Of a stretch of 33,941 nucleotides of DNA, positions 25,732-33,815 are shown in pieces. Position numbers and translations under genes: made by a program. Each line of letters starts with the position of its first letter. Position 1 is the stretch's first letter. A model generated the notes under the pieces. The model searched no databases. It was not told the origin of the DNA and saw only the letters and a list, made by a program, of their open reading frames with translations. Source of the stretch: Oscillospiraceae bacterium (lineage in GTDB: Bacteria; Bacillota; Clostridia; Oscillospirales; Oscillospiraceae); assembly GCA_031261325.1 (NCBI GenBank), contig JAISKH010000043.1, positions 1 through 33,941 on the forward strand. The letters run 5' to 3'.

Positions 25732-26747
25732 ATGTTCGCTTCGCCGCGCTGGACAACCTCGCCGACTATGCAGCATGGCGGGTCTTGGTCGCCCAGGGCG
25801 GCGAGCAGCTCCTCCGCGTCGTCAGGGTGAACGCTAATCAGCAGCCCGCCGGAGGTCTGCGGGTCGAATAAAATTTCCTCCATCGGCGTTGTTAGTCCGC
25901 GCAGGCTCACCTTGTCTTGCAGGAACTTGCGGTTTTTAACGCCGCCGCCCGTAATAATGTCCTCGGCGGCGAGCCGCTCCGCTTCCTCGATGTACAGAAT
26001 GTTCGAGGTTTTGACGCTGATTGAATATTCGGGCGTGACCATTTCGTTCAGATGCCCGAGGAAGCCGAAGCCCGTAACGTCGGTAACGCTGTGGATACGA
26101 TAGTTCTTGGCGATTTCGACCGCGTATTTGTTCAGCCGTTGCATACCGCGAATCGCCCGCGCGTAGCTCTCCTCCGTCGCTTCGCCAGCCTTATAGGCGG
26201 TCGTGATAATCCCGACGCCGAGCGGCTTTGTAAGAATGATTTTGTCGCCCACGGAGCAGTTGTTGTTGCGCATAATCTTGTCGGGGTGCACAACGCCCGT
26301 TACGGACAGCCCGTATTTCGGCTCTTCGTCGTTAATGGAGTGCCCGCCGCAGAGCACGCCGCCCGCCTCAAGCACCTTTTCCGCGCCGCCGCGCAGGATT
26401 TCGCCGAGAATCGCGGGGTCCTCGTCCTCCGGGAAGCAAACGATGTTCAGCGCGGAAACAACCGAGCCGCCCATTGCGTAAACGTCGCTCAAGGCGTTCG
26501 TCGCCGCAATCAGCCCGAAAAGATACGGGTCGTTCACCATCGACGGGAAAAAGTCCAGAGTGTTGATAATCGCAATGTCGTCGGTCAGCTTATACACCGC
26601 GCCGTCGTCCGACGTGTCAAACCCGACAAGCAGGTTCGGGTCGTCAAACTTCGGGATTTTGGTTAGCACGTCCTTTAACATTCCCTGCGGCAATTTTGCC
26701 ACGCAACCACCGCACGCCGTGAATTTCTTGAGATTTCGCATATCCAT
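25716..26747 (-). CDS. selD: Selenide, water dikinase (selenophosphate synthetase) SelD
   Basis: A 343-residue SelD of standard length. The glycine-rich N-terminus with active-site Cys and Lys reads TACGGCVAKLP (Cys12, Cys15, Lys18); here the position that is Sec in some species is Cys. Further SelD signatures are DDGAVYKL, the NALSDVYAMGG segment and GGHSINDEEPKYGLSVTG. The enzyme makes selenophosphate from selenide and ATP for SelA. The SD AGGAGG precedes ATG 26747; the gene begins 5 nt after the DUF3343 gene as the last member of the minus-strand operon. The 3' end runs into a tandem repeat. Confidence 0.97.
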   Translation of the reverse strand: MDMRNLKKFTACGGCVAKLPQGMLKDVLTKIPKFDDPNLLVGFDTSDDGAVYKLTDDIAIINTLDFFPSMVNDPYLFGLIAATNALSDVYAMGGSVVSALNIVCFPEDEDPAILGEILRGGAEKVLEAGGVLCGGHSINDEEPKYGLSVTGVVHPDKIMRNNNCSVGDKIILTKPLGVGIITTAYKAGEATEESYARAIRGMQRLNKYAVEIAKNYRIHSVTDVTGFGFLGHLNEMVTPEYSISVKTSNILYIEEAERLAAEDIITGGGVKNRKFLQDKVSLRGLTTPMEEILFDPQTSGGLLISVHPDDAEELLAALGDQDPPCCIVGEVVQRGEANIIVTQ

Positions 26748-26752
26748 GCTCG

Positions 26753-26986
26753 CTAATCCTCCTTTTTCGTGTAACCGCCGCGCTCATCGACGGCATAGCA
26801 GTACTCCATGTCCTCATGCTCCGACGGCTTCGGCGCGACTTCAGCCGTAAACCGCACGCAAATACCGCAGTTCGCGCTCAATTCACGCGGGACGGGCATG
26901 AGCTTTGCCGCAATGCGTTCCGCCTTGCAGAGCTTATTGAACTGCATCGCGCCGTAATGCGTGTGAAACGTAACAAGATATTCCAT
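26753..26986 (-). CDS. DUF3343 protein, putative Se/S carrier
   Basis: A 77-residue protein opening MEYLVTFHTHYGAMQFNKLC and containing ANCGICVRF, the pattern of DUF3343 proteins. These often lie beside selD, SirA-like and YedE genes and are proposed to handle activated selenium or sulfur through the CGxC-like cysteines. It lies 4 nt after the SirA-like gene and 5 nt before selD. The family assignment is from pattern memory; the carrier role is a proposal of the field. Confidence 0.85.
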   Translation of the reverse strand: MEYLVTFHTHYGAMQFNKLCKAERIAAKLMPVPRELSANCGICVRFTAEVAPKPSEHEDMEYCYAVDERGGYTKKED

Positions 26987-26990
26987 GCGC

Positions 26991-27200
26991 TTATTTTTTC
27001 TTCAGCGTCATGACATACTGCCCGCGCCCGCCCGAAACAGAGACGGCAAAGCCCTTGGACTCCGCAAAGCGCGTGCAGTTCTCAACGCACGACCGACTGT
27101 CAACCAGCAGCTCAATGTCCTTTGCGCCGCCGATTACCTTTTTCAGCTTCAAAACAGGCTCCGGGCAGGACAACCCTAGCGCGTCAACTGTTATTTTCAT
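26991..27200 (-). CDS. SirA/TusA-like sulfurtransferase (YedF N-terminal type)
   Basis: A 69-residue protein, MKITVDALGLSCPEPVLKLKK..., with the family CPxP motif (Cys12-Pro-Glu-Pro) at the start of the first helix. Such proteins carry a persulfide, or in Sec loci probably a perselenide, on that cysteine. The frame extends 24 codons upstream, but ATG 27200 overlaps the yedE stop as ATGA and matches the family start. It is the second gene of the yedE-sirA-DUF3343-selD operon. A longer YedF would carry a DsrE domain, which is absent. Confidence 0.9.
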   Translation of the reverse strand: MKITVDALGLSCPEPVLKLKKVIGGAKDIELLVDSRSCVENCTRFAESKGFAVSVSGGRGQYVMTLKKK

Positions 27201-28273
27201 GCCGCCGCCCCTTTCGCCGAAGAGGATTTCTTCGTGTTGCAAAACGCGATTATAAAGACGACTGCCACGCAAATGACGAACGCGACGCGCCCGTTAGCCG
27301 TGGTTCCCGCCGCGGACGACGCAAGCCCGAAGTTGTGGCTGATTGCCGCGCCCGCGACGAAGCCGAGAACCGTAATCGCGGAGTCGCTGTTGCCGCTACC
27401 CGCGAGAATCATTTGCCGCATCGGGCAACCGCCGAGAAGCGTTGAGCCGAAGCCGACGAGGTACAGCCCCAAGATGTTCCACAGCCACTCCGTGTGCGCA
27501 ATCGGTTGCTCCGCAAAGCCGAGCTTGAATTTGCCGCTAATAAGGTTGGCGACGAGGACGACCACGCAAATCGCGGCGTAACACAGCAGCATTCCGAAGT
27601 CCTTGAACAAAACCGCGTCGCGCGTGCCGCTGACGAAGCAGAGACGCGAACGCTGCGCCACCGCGCCGACAATCAAGCCGCCCGCGAGCGAAATGAGAAT
27701 CGGTGCCTTCATCGCGCCGGGTCCCTTTTCGCTGAAGAAGATGAACGCTGGCGCGGCGACGAGCAGAATCAGCAGCAGCACGTTAATCGCGGGAAACGCC
27801 ACGCCCTCAATCGCGGGCTGGTCGTAATTGCGCTTTAGGGAGAAGCCTTTGTTTAAGAAAACGATTCCGGTTAAAATTCCGCCGACAAAGCCGATAAGCC
27901 CGACGACGGCGTTCAGGTCGCCGCCCGCGATGCGGAGCACCATGCGCAGCGGGCAGCCCAAGAAGATTAGCGCGCCGACCATGACGCATACGCCGAGAAT
28001 AAACCGCGTCAGCGGCGAGGAACCGCCCTTTGGCGCGTGCTCTTTCCTGACAATTGAAATTATAAATGCGCCGAGCAGAATACCGATTAGCTCAGGGCGT
28101 ATGTACTGCGGTCCCGCGGTTTGCAGCCCAAGCCCTCCCGTTGTGTCGCGAATAAAGCATGCTATGCAAAGCTGCATATTTCCGGGGTTTCCGTAGTGCC
28201 CCAATCCGACGGCGACCAAGCCGACAATCACGCCCGCGATGATGACGCTCCATTTACTCCAAGTTTTCTTCAT
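27197..28273 (-). CDS. yedE: YedE-like selenium-metabolism membrane transporter
   Basis: A 358-residue polytopic protein of the YeeE/YedE family with two internal repeats, each carrying the GCPxR motif: FLGCPLRMVLRIAGGD in the first half and LGGCPMRQMILAGSGNSD in the second. About nine to ten hydrophobic segments are visible. YedE proteins next to selD are thought to import selenium compounds, as YeeE imports thiosulfate. I start at ATG 28273 with AAAGGGAG upstream; an extra 8-codon extension lacks an SD. The stop overlaps the SirA-like start. A 5' hairpin and extended -10 promoter precede it. Confidence 0.9.
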   Translation of the reverse strand: MKKTWSKWSVIIAGVIVGLVAVGLGHYGNPGNMQLCIACFIRDTTGGLGLQTAGPQYIRPELIGILLGAFIISIVRKEHAPKGGSSPLTRFILGVCVMVGALIFLGCPLRMVLRIAGGDLNAVVGLIGFVGGILTGIVFLNKGFSLKRNYDQPAIEGVAFPAINVLLLILLVAAPAFIFFSEKGPGAMKAPILISLAGGLIVGAVAQRSRLCFVSGTRDAVLFKDFGMLLCYAAICVVVLVANLISGKFKLGFAEQPIAHTEWLWNILGLYLVGFGSTLLGGCPMRQMILAGSGNSDSAITVLGFVAGAAISHNFGLASSAAGTTANGRVAFVICVAVVFIIAFCNTKKSSSAKGAAA

Positions 28274-28315
28274 TTTACGCTCCCTTTCTTTGCACAATAC
28301 TTATAAATTTAGTGT

Positions 28316-28343
28316 ATAATGCGCAACCTCCTTTGTGCATTAT
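28316..28343 (-). promoter_or_regulatory. 5' leader hairpin with AGGAGG in the loop
   Basis: On the minus strand, arms of 11 nt (28343-28333 and 28326-28316; one G-U pair) close a 6-nt loop that is exactly AGGAGG. It starts about where the yedE transcript should begin, about 40 nt before the gene's own SD. It could stabilise the mRNA, bind a ribosome or bind a GGA-recognising CsrA-type protein. Confidence 0.6.
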
Positions 28344-28350
28344 GATAGCA

Positions 28351-28359
28351 ATTATACCA
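28351..28359 (-). promoter_or_regulatory. Extended -10 promoter of the yedE operon
   Basis: TGGTATAAT on the minus strand (28359-28351), an extended -10; no good -35 is visible at 17-18 nt. Transcription would start near 28344. Confidence 0.6.
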
Positions 28360-28475
28360 TGGCAACGCGCGCGTTTGTATTCGTATTTTGTATAAATGCC
28401 GCGCCATTTATCGCGAGTGCAGATTAGCGCGAAACTGATGTTGCGCCGCGCGACGACGCGAAATTCGCGCATAAT

Positions 28476-28504
28476 TTGACAATTTGCCGCGTATCTGTTA
28501 TTAT
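28476..28504 (+). promoter_or_regulatory. Sigma-A promoter of the second CPBP gene
   Basis: TTGACA (28476-28481), 17-nt spacer, TATTAT (28499-28504). Close to consensus and 46 nt before the ATG. Confidence 0.85.
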
Positions 28505-28550
28505 TTATGGCATATATTAAGTAGAAAACGAGTCGGCGGGGGGACTGAAA

Positions 28551-29681
28551 ATGATGAAAACCTACAATAATGGATTGCGATACTCAACGGCTTTGGGGCT
28601 GACTTTATTGCTGTATGTACTGATAGATTTCGCGTTGCTTCTGGGATATTCGGTTATTTCCATTCATATTGAACCGAATGTCTACCTCGTATCAATAGTT
28701 TTGGCTATTGTACCGTGCCTTTTGTCCTTCGGAATAGTATTCAGACGCGAAGTTTTCGTCCGCCCTGTAGTAAAAGAGCTGTTCGGATTTAAGCCGAAGG
28801 ACGTTTTTGTGTGGCTGGCGGCGATGTTTTCGATTATTATAATTGCAAATATTATAGGAAACGCGGTTTATCAGCAGTTTTACGGTGTTGATATTCCCGT
28901 TCCTCCCGACACACAGGACTCATTGGTAAGTGTTCAGGAATTTCTGTATTCGATTATGCTTGCTCCGATTGTCGAGGAGGTTACATATCGGCACTTGTTG
29001 TATAAGCCGCTGAAAAAAGTCAGCACTTTTCTTGCGATTGTGGTTCCGGCGGTACTGTTTGCGATTACTCACGGGAACTTGTTTCAGGTTGTTTACGCAC
29101 TTCCGGCGGGGATTTTTATGGGTGCGGCGCGCCACAAATACGGCAGTTTGGTGTTTTCGGTGCTCATTCACGCGCTGAATAACCTTTCAACAATCATAAT
29201 CAGCGCGTGCGCGCGTAGCGAAAACTTGATTCTTGCGAACGTTTTTACGTTAGTGCAACTCGCGATAGTCGTTATCGGAGCGGTGTGTTTGGTGGTTATT
29301 ATAGTAAATGCGCGCAAAAACAAGTTGCAAAACGACACTCCCGCGCCGCGAGTGGAAGCCGAACGAGTATCCGTGTTCGGATTATCGGCGACACTATGGA
29401 TTGGCGGCGCGCTTTTGATAACAGCCTGCGGTTTTGCATTGCTTGACGGCTTCGGGTTGGTGCCGTTTCCGAGATTTCAAATAGCAATAGCGGCATTGTG
29501 CGCGGTAAACGCGGCGTTTCTGGTTCGCGGCGCAGTATTAAAACGCAGACAATCGGCGGAATTGTGTGCGGAATTGTGTGTAGAACTACCCGCCGAGCGT
29601 CCGCCGAAATTCAAAATATCGCCGTTACTATGGCTCGGAATCGCGACCACGATTGTGTATACGGCGTATATGTACTATTGA
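28551..29681 (+). CDS. CPBP-family intramembrane metalloprotease with long C-terminal extension
   Basis: A 376-residue membrane protein. Hydrophobic segments lie before and after the protease core, which shows EEVTYRHLL (Glu142-Glu143, Arg), AITHG (His) and HALNN. After the core (past about residue 245) a further region has about two to three TM segments separated by charged stretches, making it longer than the usual CPBP protein. An in-gene duplication reads ELCAELCVELPAE (29559-29595). Base composition is visibly less GC-rich than in the selenium island, which hints at separate acquisition. ATG 28551 follows GGGGGA; a second ATG three bases on is equally possible. The substrate is unknown. 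Confidence 0.85.
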   Translation: MMKTYNNGLRYSTALGLTLLLYVLIDFALLLGYSVISIHIEPNVYLVSIVLAIVPCLLSFGIVFRREVFVRPVVKELFGFKPKDVFVWLAAMFSIIIIANIIGNAVYQQFYGVDIPVPPDTQDSLVSVQEFLYSIMLAPIVEEVTYRHLLYKPLKKVSTFLAIVVPAVLFAITHGNLFQVVYALPAGIFMGAARHKYGSLVFSVLIHALNNLSTIIISACARSENLILANVFTLVQLAIVVIGAVCLVVIIVNARKNKLQNDTPAPRVEAERVSVFGLSATLWIGGALLITACGFALLDGFGLVPFPRFQIAIAALCAVNAAFLVRGAVLKRRQSAELCAELCVELPAERPPKFKISPLLWLGIATTIVYTAYMYY

Positions 29682-29750
29682 GTGCTTATAACTCTCCCGT
29701 GAATTTGTCGGACAATTCAAAAATGCTCAAATTACGGTTTGCGATATTAA

Positions 29751-29784
29751 AAAAGCGGCTACTTCAAACGAAGTAGTCGCTTTT
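29751..29784. terminator. Bidirectional terminator between convergent genes
   Basis: Fifteen-bp stem with one G.U pair (29751-29765 with 29770-29784), AAAC loop, A-run before and T-run after, so it works for both the CPBP gene and the SHOCT-like gene. Confidence 0.9.
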
Positions 29785-29797
29785 GCCACACGCACCA

Positions 29798-30208
29798 CTA
29801 TTCAATCACAATCAGCACACTTTCAGCATCGTCTTTCACATCCATAATTGTATGCGGCAGCGCGATTTCGCCGTTGTCAAGCTCGGAAATTAGCTGTTTC
29901 AGGTCGATGTCCTCCATAATTGAAGCCTCCACGCCGTCAATCGTCAGCGTTTTGCCCGCGCTGAACTTCGCGCCGAGCTTCAGCCCGAGTTTTACAAGCG
30001 CGAACGGGAGCCGCATGTTGATTTTCCGCTCCTCGCCCACGAACTGCTGAATCACAAGGCGTTTTGGCTTTGCGCCCTTATATGTCGGCGCGGAATCCGC
30101 CGCGTTGTCGCCCGTTTCGCCGACCGCGTCCAAAAGCTGCGCCGCGTCGTCAACTGTAACCTCACCGTTTTTCAGCATTTCCAGTATAATTCTGCGCTCT
30201 TCAGTCAT
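29798..30208 (-). CDS. SHOCT-like / YvlB-N-terminal-like domain protein
   Basis: A 136-residue protein. The N-terminus (EERRIILEMLKNGEVTVDDAAQLLDAVG) is the short helical motif found in SHOCT-like and YvlB/LiaX N-terminal domains. The rest is a basic linker and a small alpha/beta region (INMRLPFALVKLGLKLG, IDGVEASIMEDIDLKQLISELDNGEI). No membrane segment is present. ATG 30208 overlaps the end of the DUF2089 gene by 8 nt and has GGGAGGG as SD. Pairs of this kind with DUF2089 are common in Firmicutes and probably belong to envelope-stress or autoregulatory circuits; the function is unproven. Confidence 0.75.
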   Translation of the reverse strand: MTEERRIILEMLKNGEVTVDDAAQLLDAVGETGDNAADSAPTYKGAKPKRLVIQQFVGEERKINMRLPFALVKLGLKLGAKFSAGKTLTIDGVEASIMEDIDLKQLISELDNGEIALPHTIMDVKDDAESVLIVIE

Positions 30209-30575
30209 TGTCAAGCCCTCCCTGTAACAAATTTAGTGCCTCGTTCGTCGTGATTTCCCCGCTTTTCAGGCGCATCAGAATTTCCAGCCTGTCCGTGCGC
30301 GTGTCCCGCGCTTCCGCGTAGCCGAGCGCGGAAAGCATTGCGTCCAAACGGTTTCGCGCCGTTGGGTAGGAGATTCCGAGCTGCGCCCCGACCTCTTTCA
30401 AGCTCCCGCGGCACCGCAGGAACGCGTCCAAAAACGTCAGGTGTTCCCCGCTGAGCTGCGCGAGCCGACTGAGCGGAAAATCCCCCTGCACCTCCGTGCC
30501 GCACTCGGGGCATTGCAGCGCGCGCACCCGCGTTTCCCCGCCGCAAGCGGGACATTTCGTCGGCATAACCGCCAT
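30201..30575 (-). CDS. DUF2089-family zinc-ribbon HTH regulator
   Basis: A 124-residue protein. The zinc ribbon CPACGG...CPECGT spans about residues 7-26, followed by FPLSRLAQLSGEHLTFLDAFLRCRGSLKEVGAQLGISYPTARNRLDAML, an HTH in which GISYPTARNRLD is the recognition helix region. The C-terminus (LEILMRLKSGEITTNEALNLL) repeats the SHOCT-like motif of its partner. ATG 30575 has AGGTGA upstream. It is probably a transcription factor controlling its own operon. The promoter at 30596-30624 lies directly upstream. Confidence 0.85.
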   Translation of the reverse strand: MAVMPTKCPACGGETRVRALQCPECGTEVQGDFPLSRLAQLSGEHLTFLDAFLRCRGSLKEVGAQLGISYPTARNRLDAMLSALGYAEARDTRTDRLEILMRLKSGEITTNEALNLLQGGLDND

Positions 30576-30595
30576 AATCAATCACCTCATGGAGA

Positions 30596-30624
30596 ATTGT
30601 AACAGAAAAACTTAATAATGTCAA
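30596..30624 (-). promoter_or_regulatory. Sigma-A promoter of the DUF2089 operon
   Basis: On minus, TTGACA (30624-30619), 17-nt spacer, TACAAT (30601-30596). AT-rich inverted sequences just upstream (30624-30650) may be operators. Confidence 0.85.
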
Positions 30625-30701
30625 TATTAAAATCAATAATATTTAATGTAGACTTCAAATAATTCAAACATCGCACTAATTAAACAATCATCGAATCAGT
30701 A

Positions 30702-30730
30702 TTGACAACAACAATTAGACATGATACAAT
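30702..30730 (+). promoter_or_regulatory. Sigma-A promoter of the ArsR-type operon
   Basis: TTGACA (30702-30707), 17-nt spacer, TACAAT (30725-30730), divergent from the DUF2089 promoter across an AT-rich region. It lies 30 nt before the ATG. Confidence 0.87.
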
Positions 30731-30759
30731 AACCGCAAAACACTCAAGGGGGGACCATT

Positions 30760-31125
30760 ATGACGACGACAGGCGACTTGATTTTATGGTTTGACGAGCG
30801 GTTGGAGGCGAGCCGCGAGCGCGCGGCATGGCTGCGCGCGGATTCGCGCGGGGACGACGCGGTGCTGGAGTCGGTGCGCGGCAACGTGTTCCGCATGTTC
30901 GGCGCGATGTTTCAAGTTGCCGCAAGGCTCGGCGAGAACGAACCCGAACCGTCACGCCTGCTGTTCATGGACAGGGCGGAGCCGTTCACCGCGAAGTGGG
31001 CGGACGCGCGGGAAAAGGCGGAGACGCACGGCGACGCGAAAACGGCGGTTACAGAACGGCTGAAGTCGGACACTTTGGCGGAAATATTCGCACGCGTTGA
31101 CGCGCTCGGGAGGGACGGGACATGA
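30760..31125 (+). CDS. Small protein cotranscribed with an ArsR-type regulator, function unknown
   Basis: A 121-residue, charged, largely helical protein (WFDERLEASRERAAWLRADSRG, VRGNVFRMFGAMFQVAARL). ATG 30760 follows AAGGGGGG. It overlaps the downstream regulator by ATGA, so the two are coupled and likely act in one circuit. No membrane segment, signal or metal-binding motif is visible. I recognise no family. Confidence 0.8.
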   Translation: MTTTGDLILWFDERLEASRERAAWLRADSRGDDAVLESVRGNVFRMFGAMFQVAARLGENEPEPSRLLFMDRAEPFTAKWADAREKAETHGDAKTAVTERLKSDTLAEIFARVDALGRDGT

Positions 31126-31676
31126 CCGAGCAGGAAGCCGTCGCCTTGTTCAAATGCCTTGCCGACAAAACGAGACTGCAAATCCTGAAAACGCTCGCCG
31201 TTGAGGATATGTATGTCGAACGGCTCGCGGAGCGACTGGGATTAACGCCGCCCACAATTTCGTTTCACCTGAAAAAGCTCGAAAGCATAGGCGCGGTGTC
31301 GTCCGCGCGAAGTCAGTACTTTACTGTTTATTCACTATGCAAAAACGTTTTCGCGGCGCGAATTATTGATATTATTGCCGAAAAATCCGACGAAGCGGAC
31401 ATTCAGGCGGAGCGAGACGCGCAGTATCGGCAGAAAGTAATCAACGCGTTCTTTGAGTACGGAAAGCTGAAAACCATTCCCGCGCAACGAAAAAAGGAGC
31501 GTATTATACTTGAGGAAATTGTCCGCGCGTTCGAGTTCGACAGAGTGTATGCCGAGCGCGAGGTGAATATCATAATTGCGGATTTTCACGACGATTTTTG
31601 CACACTTCGCCGCGATATGGTGTCCGAACGGCTGCTCGAGCGGAAGAATGGTGAGTATCAGCGTGTGCGTGAGTGA
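31122..31676 (+). CDS. ArsR-family transcription factor with C-terminal DUF2087 domain
   Basis: A 184-residue regulator. Residues 1-75 are an ArsR winged helix (FKCLADKTRLQILKTLA, LGLTPPTISFHLKKLESIGAV). The second half (TIPAQRKKERIILEEIVRAFEFDRVYAEREVNIIIADFHDDFCTLRRDMV) is a clear DUF2087 domain. The classic ArsR metal-binding CxCxxC is absent, so it probably senses something other than arsenic or cadmium. It is translationally coupled to the preceding small gene. Confidence 0.93.
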   Translation: MTEQEAVALFKCLADKTRLQILKTLAVEDMYVERLAERLGLTPPTISFHLKKLESIGAVSSARSQYFTVYSLCKNVFAARIIDIIAEKSDEADIQAERDAQYRQKVINAFFEYGKLKTIPAQRKKERIILEEIVRAFEFDRVYAEREVNIIIADFHDDFCTLRRDMVSERLLERKNGEYQRVRE

Positions 31677-31746
31677 GGGTGCGGTTGCGGAATGTGTAGT
31701 TAAAAGCCCAATGCGAGAAAACCACGACGGGTGACGACGAATAACA

Positions 31747-31779
31747 AACAAGCGGTGTTGAAGTTCAATACCGCTTGTT
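31747..31779 (+). terminator. Hairpin after the ArsR operon, probable terminator
   Basis: A near-perfect inverted repeat (31747-31762 with 31764-31779) built on AACAAGCGGT. A weak T-rich stretch (GATTATTG) follows, so termination is likely but inefficient. The rest of 31677-31870 holds no gene I can support. Confidence 0.6.
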
Positions 31780-31870
31780 GATTATTGTCACTTAATTTGA
31801 AAACGCAAGTCGCGCGCGTCATAGAGTACCATGAGCGTCCATATATTTAGCAAATAGGAGGCGAGGTACT

Positions 31871-32053
31871 ATGGAACAGGAACAAAAATGCGCGCTCGAC
31901 AAACAGCAATCAACGCCGGTCAACCCAACCTACATAGTTCGGGACAAGTTTCCCGGGAAGCCGTTTACAAAAAGCGACCAAGAACGAATCGCCACGCAAA
32001 TATGCCGCTGCCTTGCCCCGCAGCGGAGCGCGTCAAACGCGCCCAAGCCCTGA
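31871..32053 (+). CDS. Small protein preceding the serine recombinase, function unknown
   Basis: A 60-residue protein starting at ATG 31871 with a strong AGGAGG upstream. The central piece TYIVRDKFPGKPFTKSDQERIATQICRCL resembles in layout the short ORFs often found just ahead of recombinases in clostridial elements (TnpW-like), but I cannot claim homology. It ends 19 nt before the recombinase start and is probably cotranscribed. Confidence 0.65.
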   Translation: MEQEQKCALDKQQSTPVNPTYIVRDKFPGKPFTKSDQERIATQICRCLAPQRSASNAPKP

Positions 32054-32072
32054 TAACTGCAAGGAGGGTGTT

Positions 32073-33461
32073 ATGGACGCGATTTACGCAAGACAATCAG
32101 TTGAAAAAAAGGACAGTATCTCAATTGAGACGCAGATAGAGTTTTGCCGCAGGGAACTGACAAGCGGGCAGGAGCCGCTGATATACGCCGACAAGGGATA
32201 CAGCGGCTCGACGACCGAACGCCCTGAGTTCCAGAGACTGCTCGGCGACGTTCGCAACGGGAAAGTCGGAAGAATAATCACATACAGGCTTGACCGCATA
32301 AGCCGCTCCGTGCTGGACTTTGCGAATCTGTGCGACATGTTCTCGCGGTGCGGCGTTTCCTTTAACTCGACGCAGGAACGGTTCGACACGTCAACGCCCA
32401 TGGGCAAGGCGATGCTGAATATCGCGATGGTGTTCGCCCAGTTGGAGCGCGAGACGATTCAGGGGCGAATTAAGGACAACTACTACTCGCGCGGAGAAAA
32501 GGGAATGTATCTCGGCGGTCCCGCTCCGTTCGGGTTCACCAAAACAGAAATGAAAACAGAAAGCGGCAGACTGAAAATGCTGGCGGAGGAACCGAAAGCC
32601 GCCGCCACTCTGACGCGCGTGTATGAGATGTACGCGGGCGATTTGCTGTCGCTCGGCGCGATAGCGCGGCAGTTGAACGAAGAGGGCGTGGCTTCGCCCA
32701 ACGGAGGACGTTGGGATTCCTGCAAAATATCCCGCGTACTGCGAAACCCTGTATCCGTCATGGCTGACGCCGCCGTTTACCGCTATTACCGCGAGCGCGG
32801 GTGCAAATTCACAAACGAGCTTTCGGATTTTGCGCTCGGAAAAGGCTGCTATCTGTACGGTAAGCGGGAGGGGCACGAGCGCAAATACACCGACGTCACG
32901 GGGCACACGCTGTCTCTCGCGCCGCACGACGGCATTATACCGTCCGAGATTTTCCTTGCGTGCCAGCGCAGGCTTGACGGCAACAAACAGATTGACAACA
33001 GGCGGAAATCGGAGTTAACTTGGTTGACAGGACTAATCAAGTGCGAAAAATGCGGGTATAGCGTTGTTCCGAAATCAAGCAACAACGGGAAATACACGTA
33101 CCTGTACTGCACGGGGAAAACGAACGTCGGCTGCTGTGACGTGAAAACAAATCTGGGACGCTTGAGCGCGGTTGAAGCGGCGGTTGAGCGGCGAATTTTC
33201 GCTTGGGCGGAACGGTATTCCGAATTAAAAGCCGTTACGGAGCGCAAGAACAACAAAGAGCGCGAAAAGCAGCTGTGCAGGATAGAGGAAATAGACGGCG
33301 CGATACGGCGATTACTTGACCTCGCCGTTCAGGCGAATGAGGTGTCGTCAAAGTACCTAAACGAGAAGCTGTCCGAGCTTGAGTCAGAGCGGCAGTCACT
33401 GAAAGACGCGCTTGACGCGGTTAACGGAAGCGTCGAATACATAAATAATTACTTGAAATAG
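32073..33461 (+). CDS. Large serine recombinase (site-specific, resolvase/invertase superfamily)
   Basis: A 462-residue recombinase. The catalytic domain (1-150) has the serine nucleophile in YARQS (Ser9), plus GYSGSTTERPEF and GRIITYRLDRISRS. A recombinase domain follows (GGPAPFGFTKTE..., NGGRWDSCKISRVLRNP), then a zinc ribbon with CEKCGYSVVP and YLYCTG...GCC, and a C-terminal coiled-coil (REKQLCRIEEIDGAIRRLLDLAVQANEVSSKYLNEKLSELESERQSL). Such enzymes integrate or excise phages, transposons and conjugative elements. ATG 32073 has AAGGAGG upstream. It marks the edge of a mobile element that continues past the window; attachment sites could not be located. Confidence 0.93.
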   Translation: MDAIYARQSVEKKDSISIETQIEFCRRELTSGQEPLIYADKGYSGSTTERPEFQRLLGDVRNGKVGRIITYRLDRISRSVLDFANLCDMFSRCGVSFNSTQERFDTSTPMGKAMLNIAMVFAQLERETIQGRIKDNYYSRGEKGMYLGGPAPFGFTKTEMKTESGRLKMLAEEPKAAATLTRVYEMYAGDLLSLGAIARQLNEEGVASPNGGRWDSCKISRVLRNPVSVMADAAVYRYYRERGCKFTNELSDFALGKGCYLYGKREGHERKYTDVTGHTLSLAPHDGIIPSEIFLACQRRLDGNKQIDNRRKSELTWLTGLIKCEKCGYSVVPKSSNNGKYTYLYCTGKTNVGCCDVKTNLGRLSAVEAAVERRIFAWAERYSELKAVTERKNNKEREKQLCRIEEIDGAIRRLLDLAVQANEVSSKYLNEKLSELESERQSLKDALDAVNGSVEYINNYLK

Positions 33462-33470
33462 GGAATCGCA

Positions 33471-33788
33471 ATGACAGACGAGAGAAAATGGGTAAAGGCA
33501 AGAATCAGATGGCTGACGAAAGAGGAAGGAGGGCGGCAACACCAAATTCTGCCGGGCACAAGATACGGTCCACTGATATTCTTCAAGGATTACGTCTATC
33601 CACGCGGAGAAACTTGGAGTTCGGACATATATACCGAAAAAATTGACGAAAACAACGAGTCGGTAATTCGCCTGTCCTTCCTCGTGGAATGGGCGCCGTT
33701 TGAGTTGATGACGGTCGGTCGCGAATTTGGGCTGTACGAGGGTGCGCAGTTGGTAGCCGAGGGTGTAATACTAGAAGAAGATGTTTAG
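33471..33788 (+). CDS. Small protein resembling EF-Tu domain 3
   Basis: A 105-residue protein beginning 9 nt after the recombinase stop. KARIRWLTKEEGGRQHQILPGTRYGPLIF and the end FGLYEGAQLVAEGVILEE follow the layout of the third beta-barrel domain of EF-Tu (EEGGRxxP..., then REGGRTVGAGVV). It has no GTPase domain. Similar stand-alone barrels occur in Firmicutes without known function. The SD is weak. It could be a cargo gene of the mobile element. I would treat the domain match as plausible, not proven. Confidence 0.6.
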   Translation: MTDERKWVKARIRWLTKEEGGRQHQILPGTRYGPLIFFKDYVYPRGETWSSDIYTEKIDENNESVIRLSFLVEWAPFELMTVGREFGLYEGAQLVAEGVILEEDV

Positions 33789-33815
33789 CACAGCACACGG
33801 CTCGCGGCAACCCAG

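Noticed and set aside
31747-31870. Attachment site of the mobile element
   Set aside because: No direct repeat partner can be found because the other end is outside the window.
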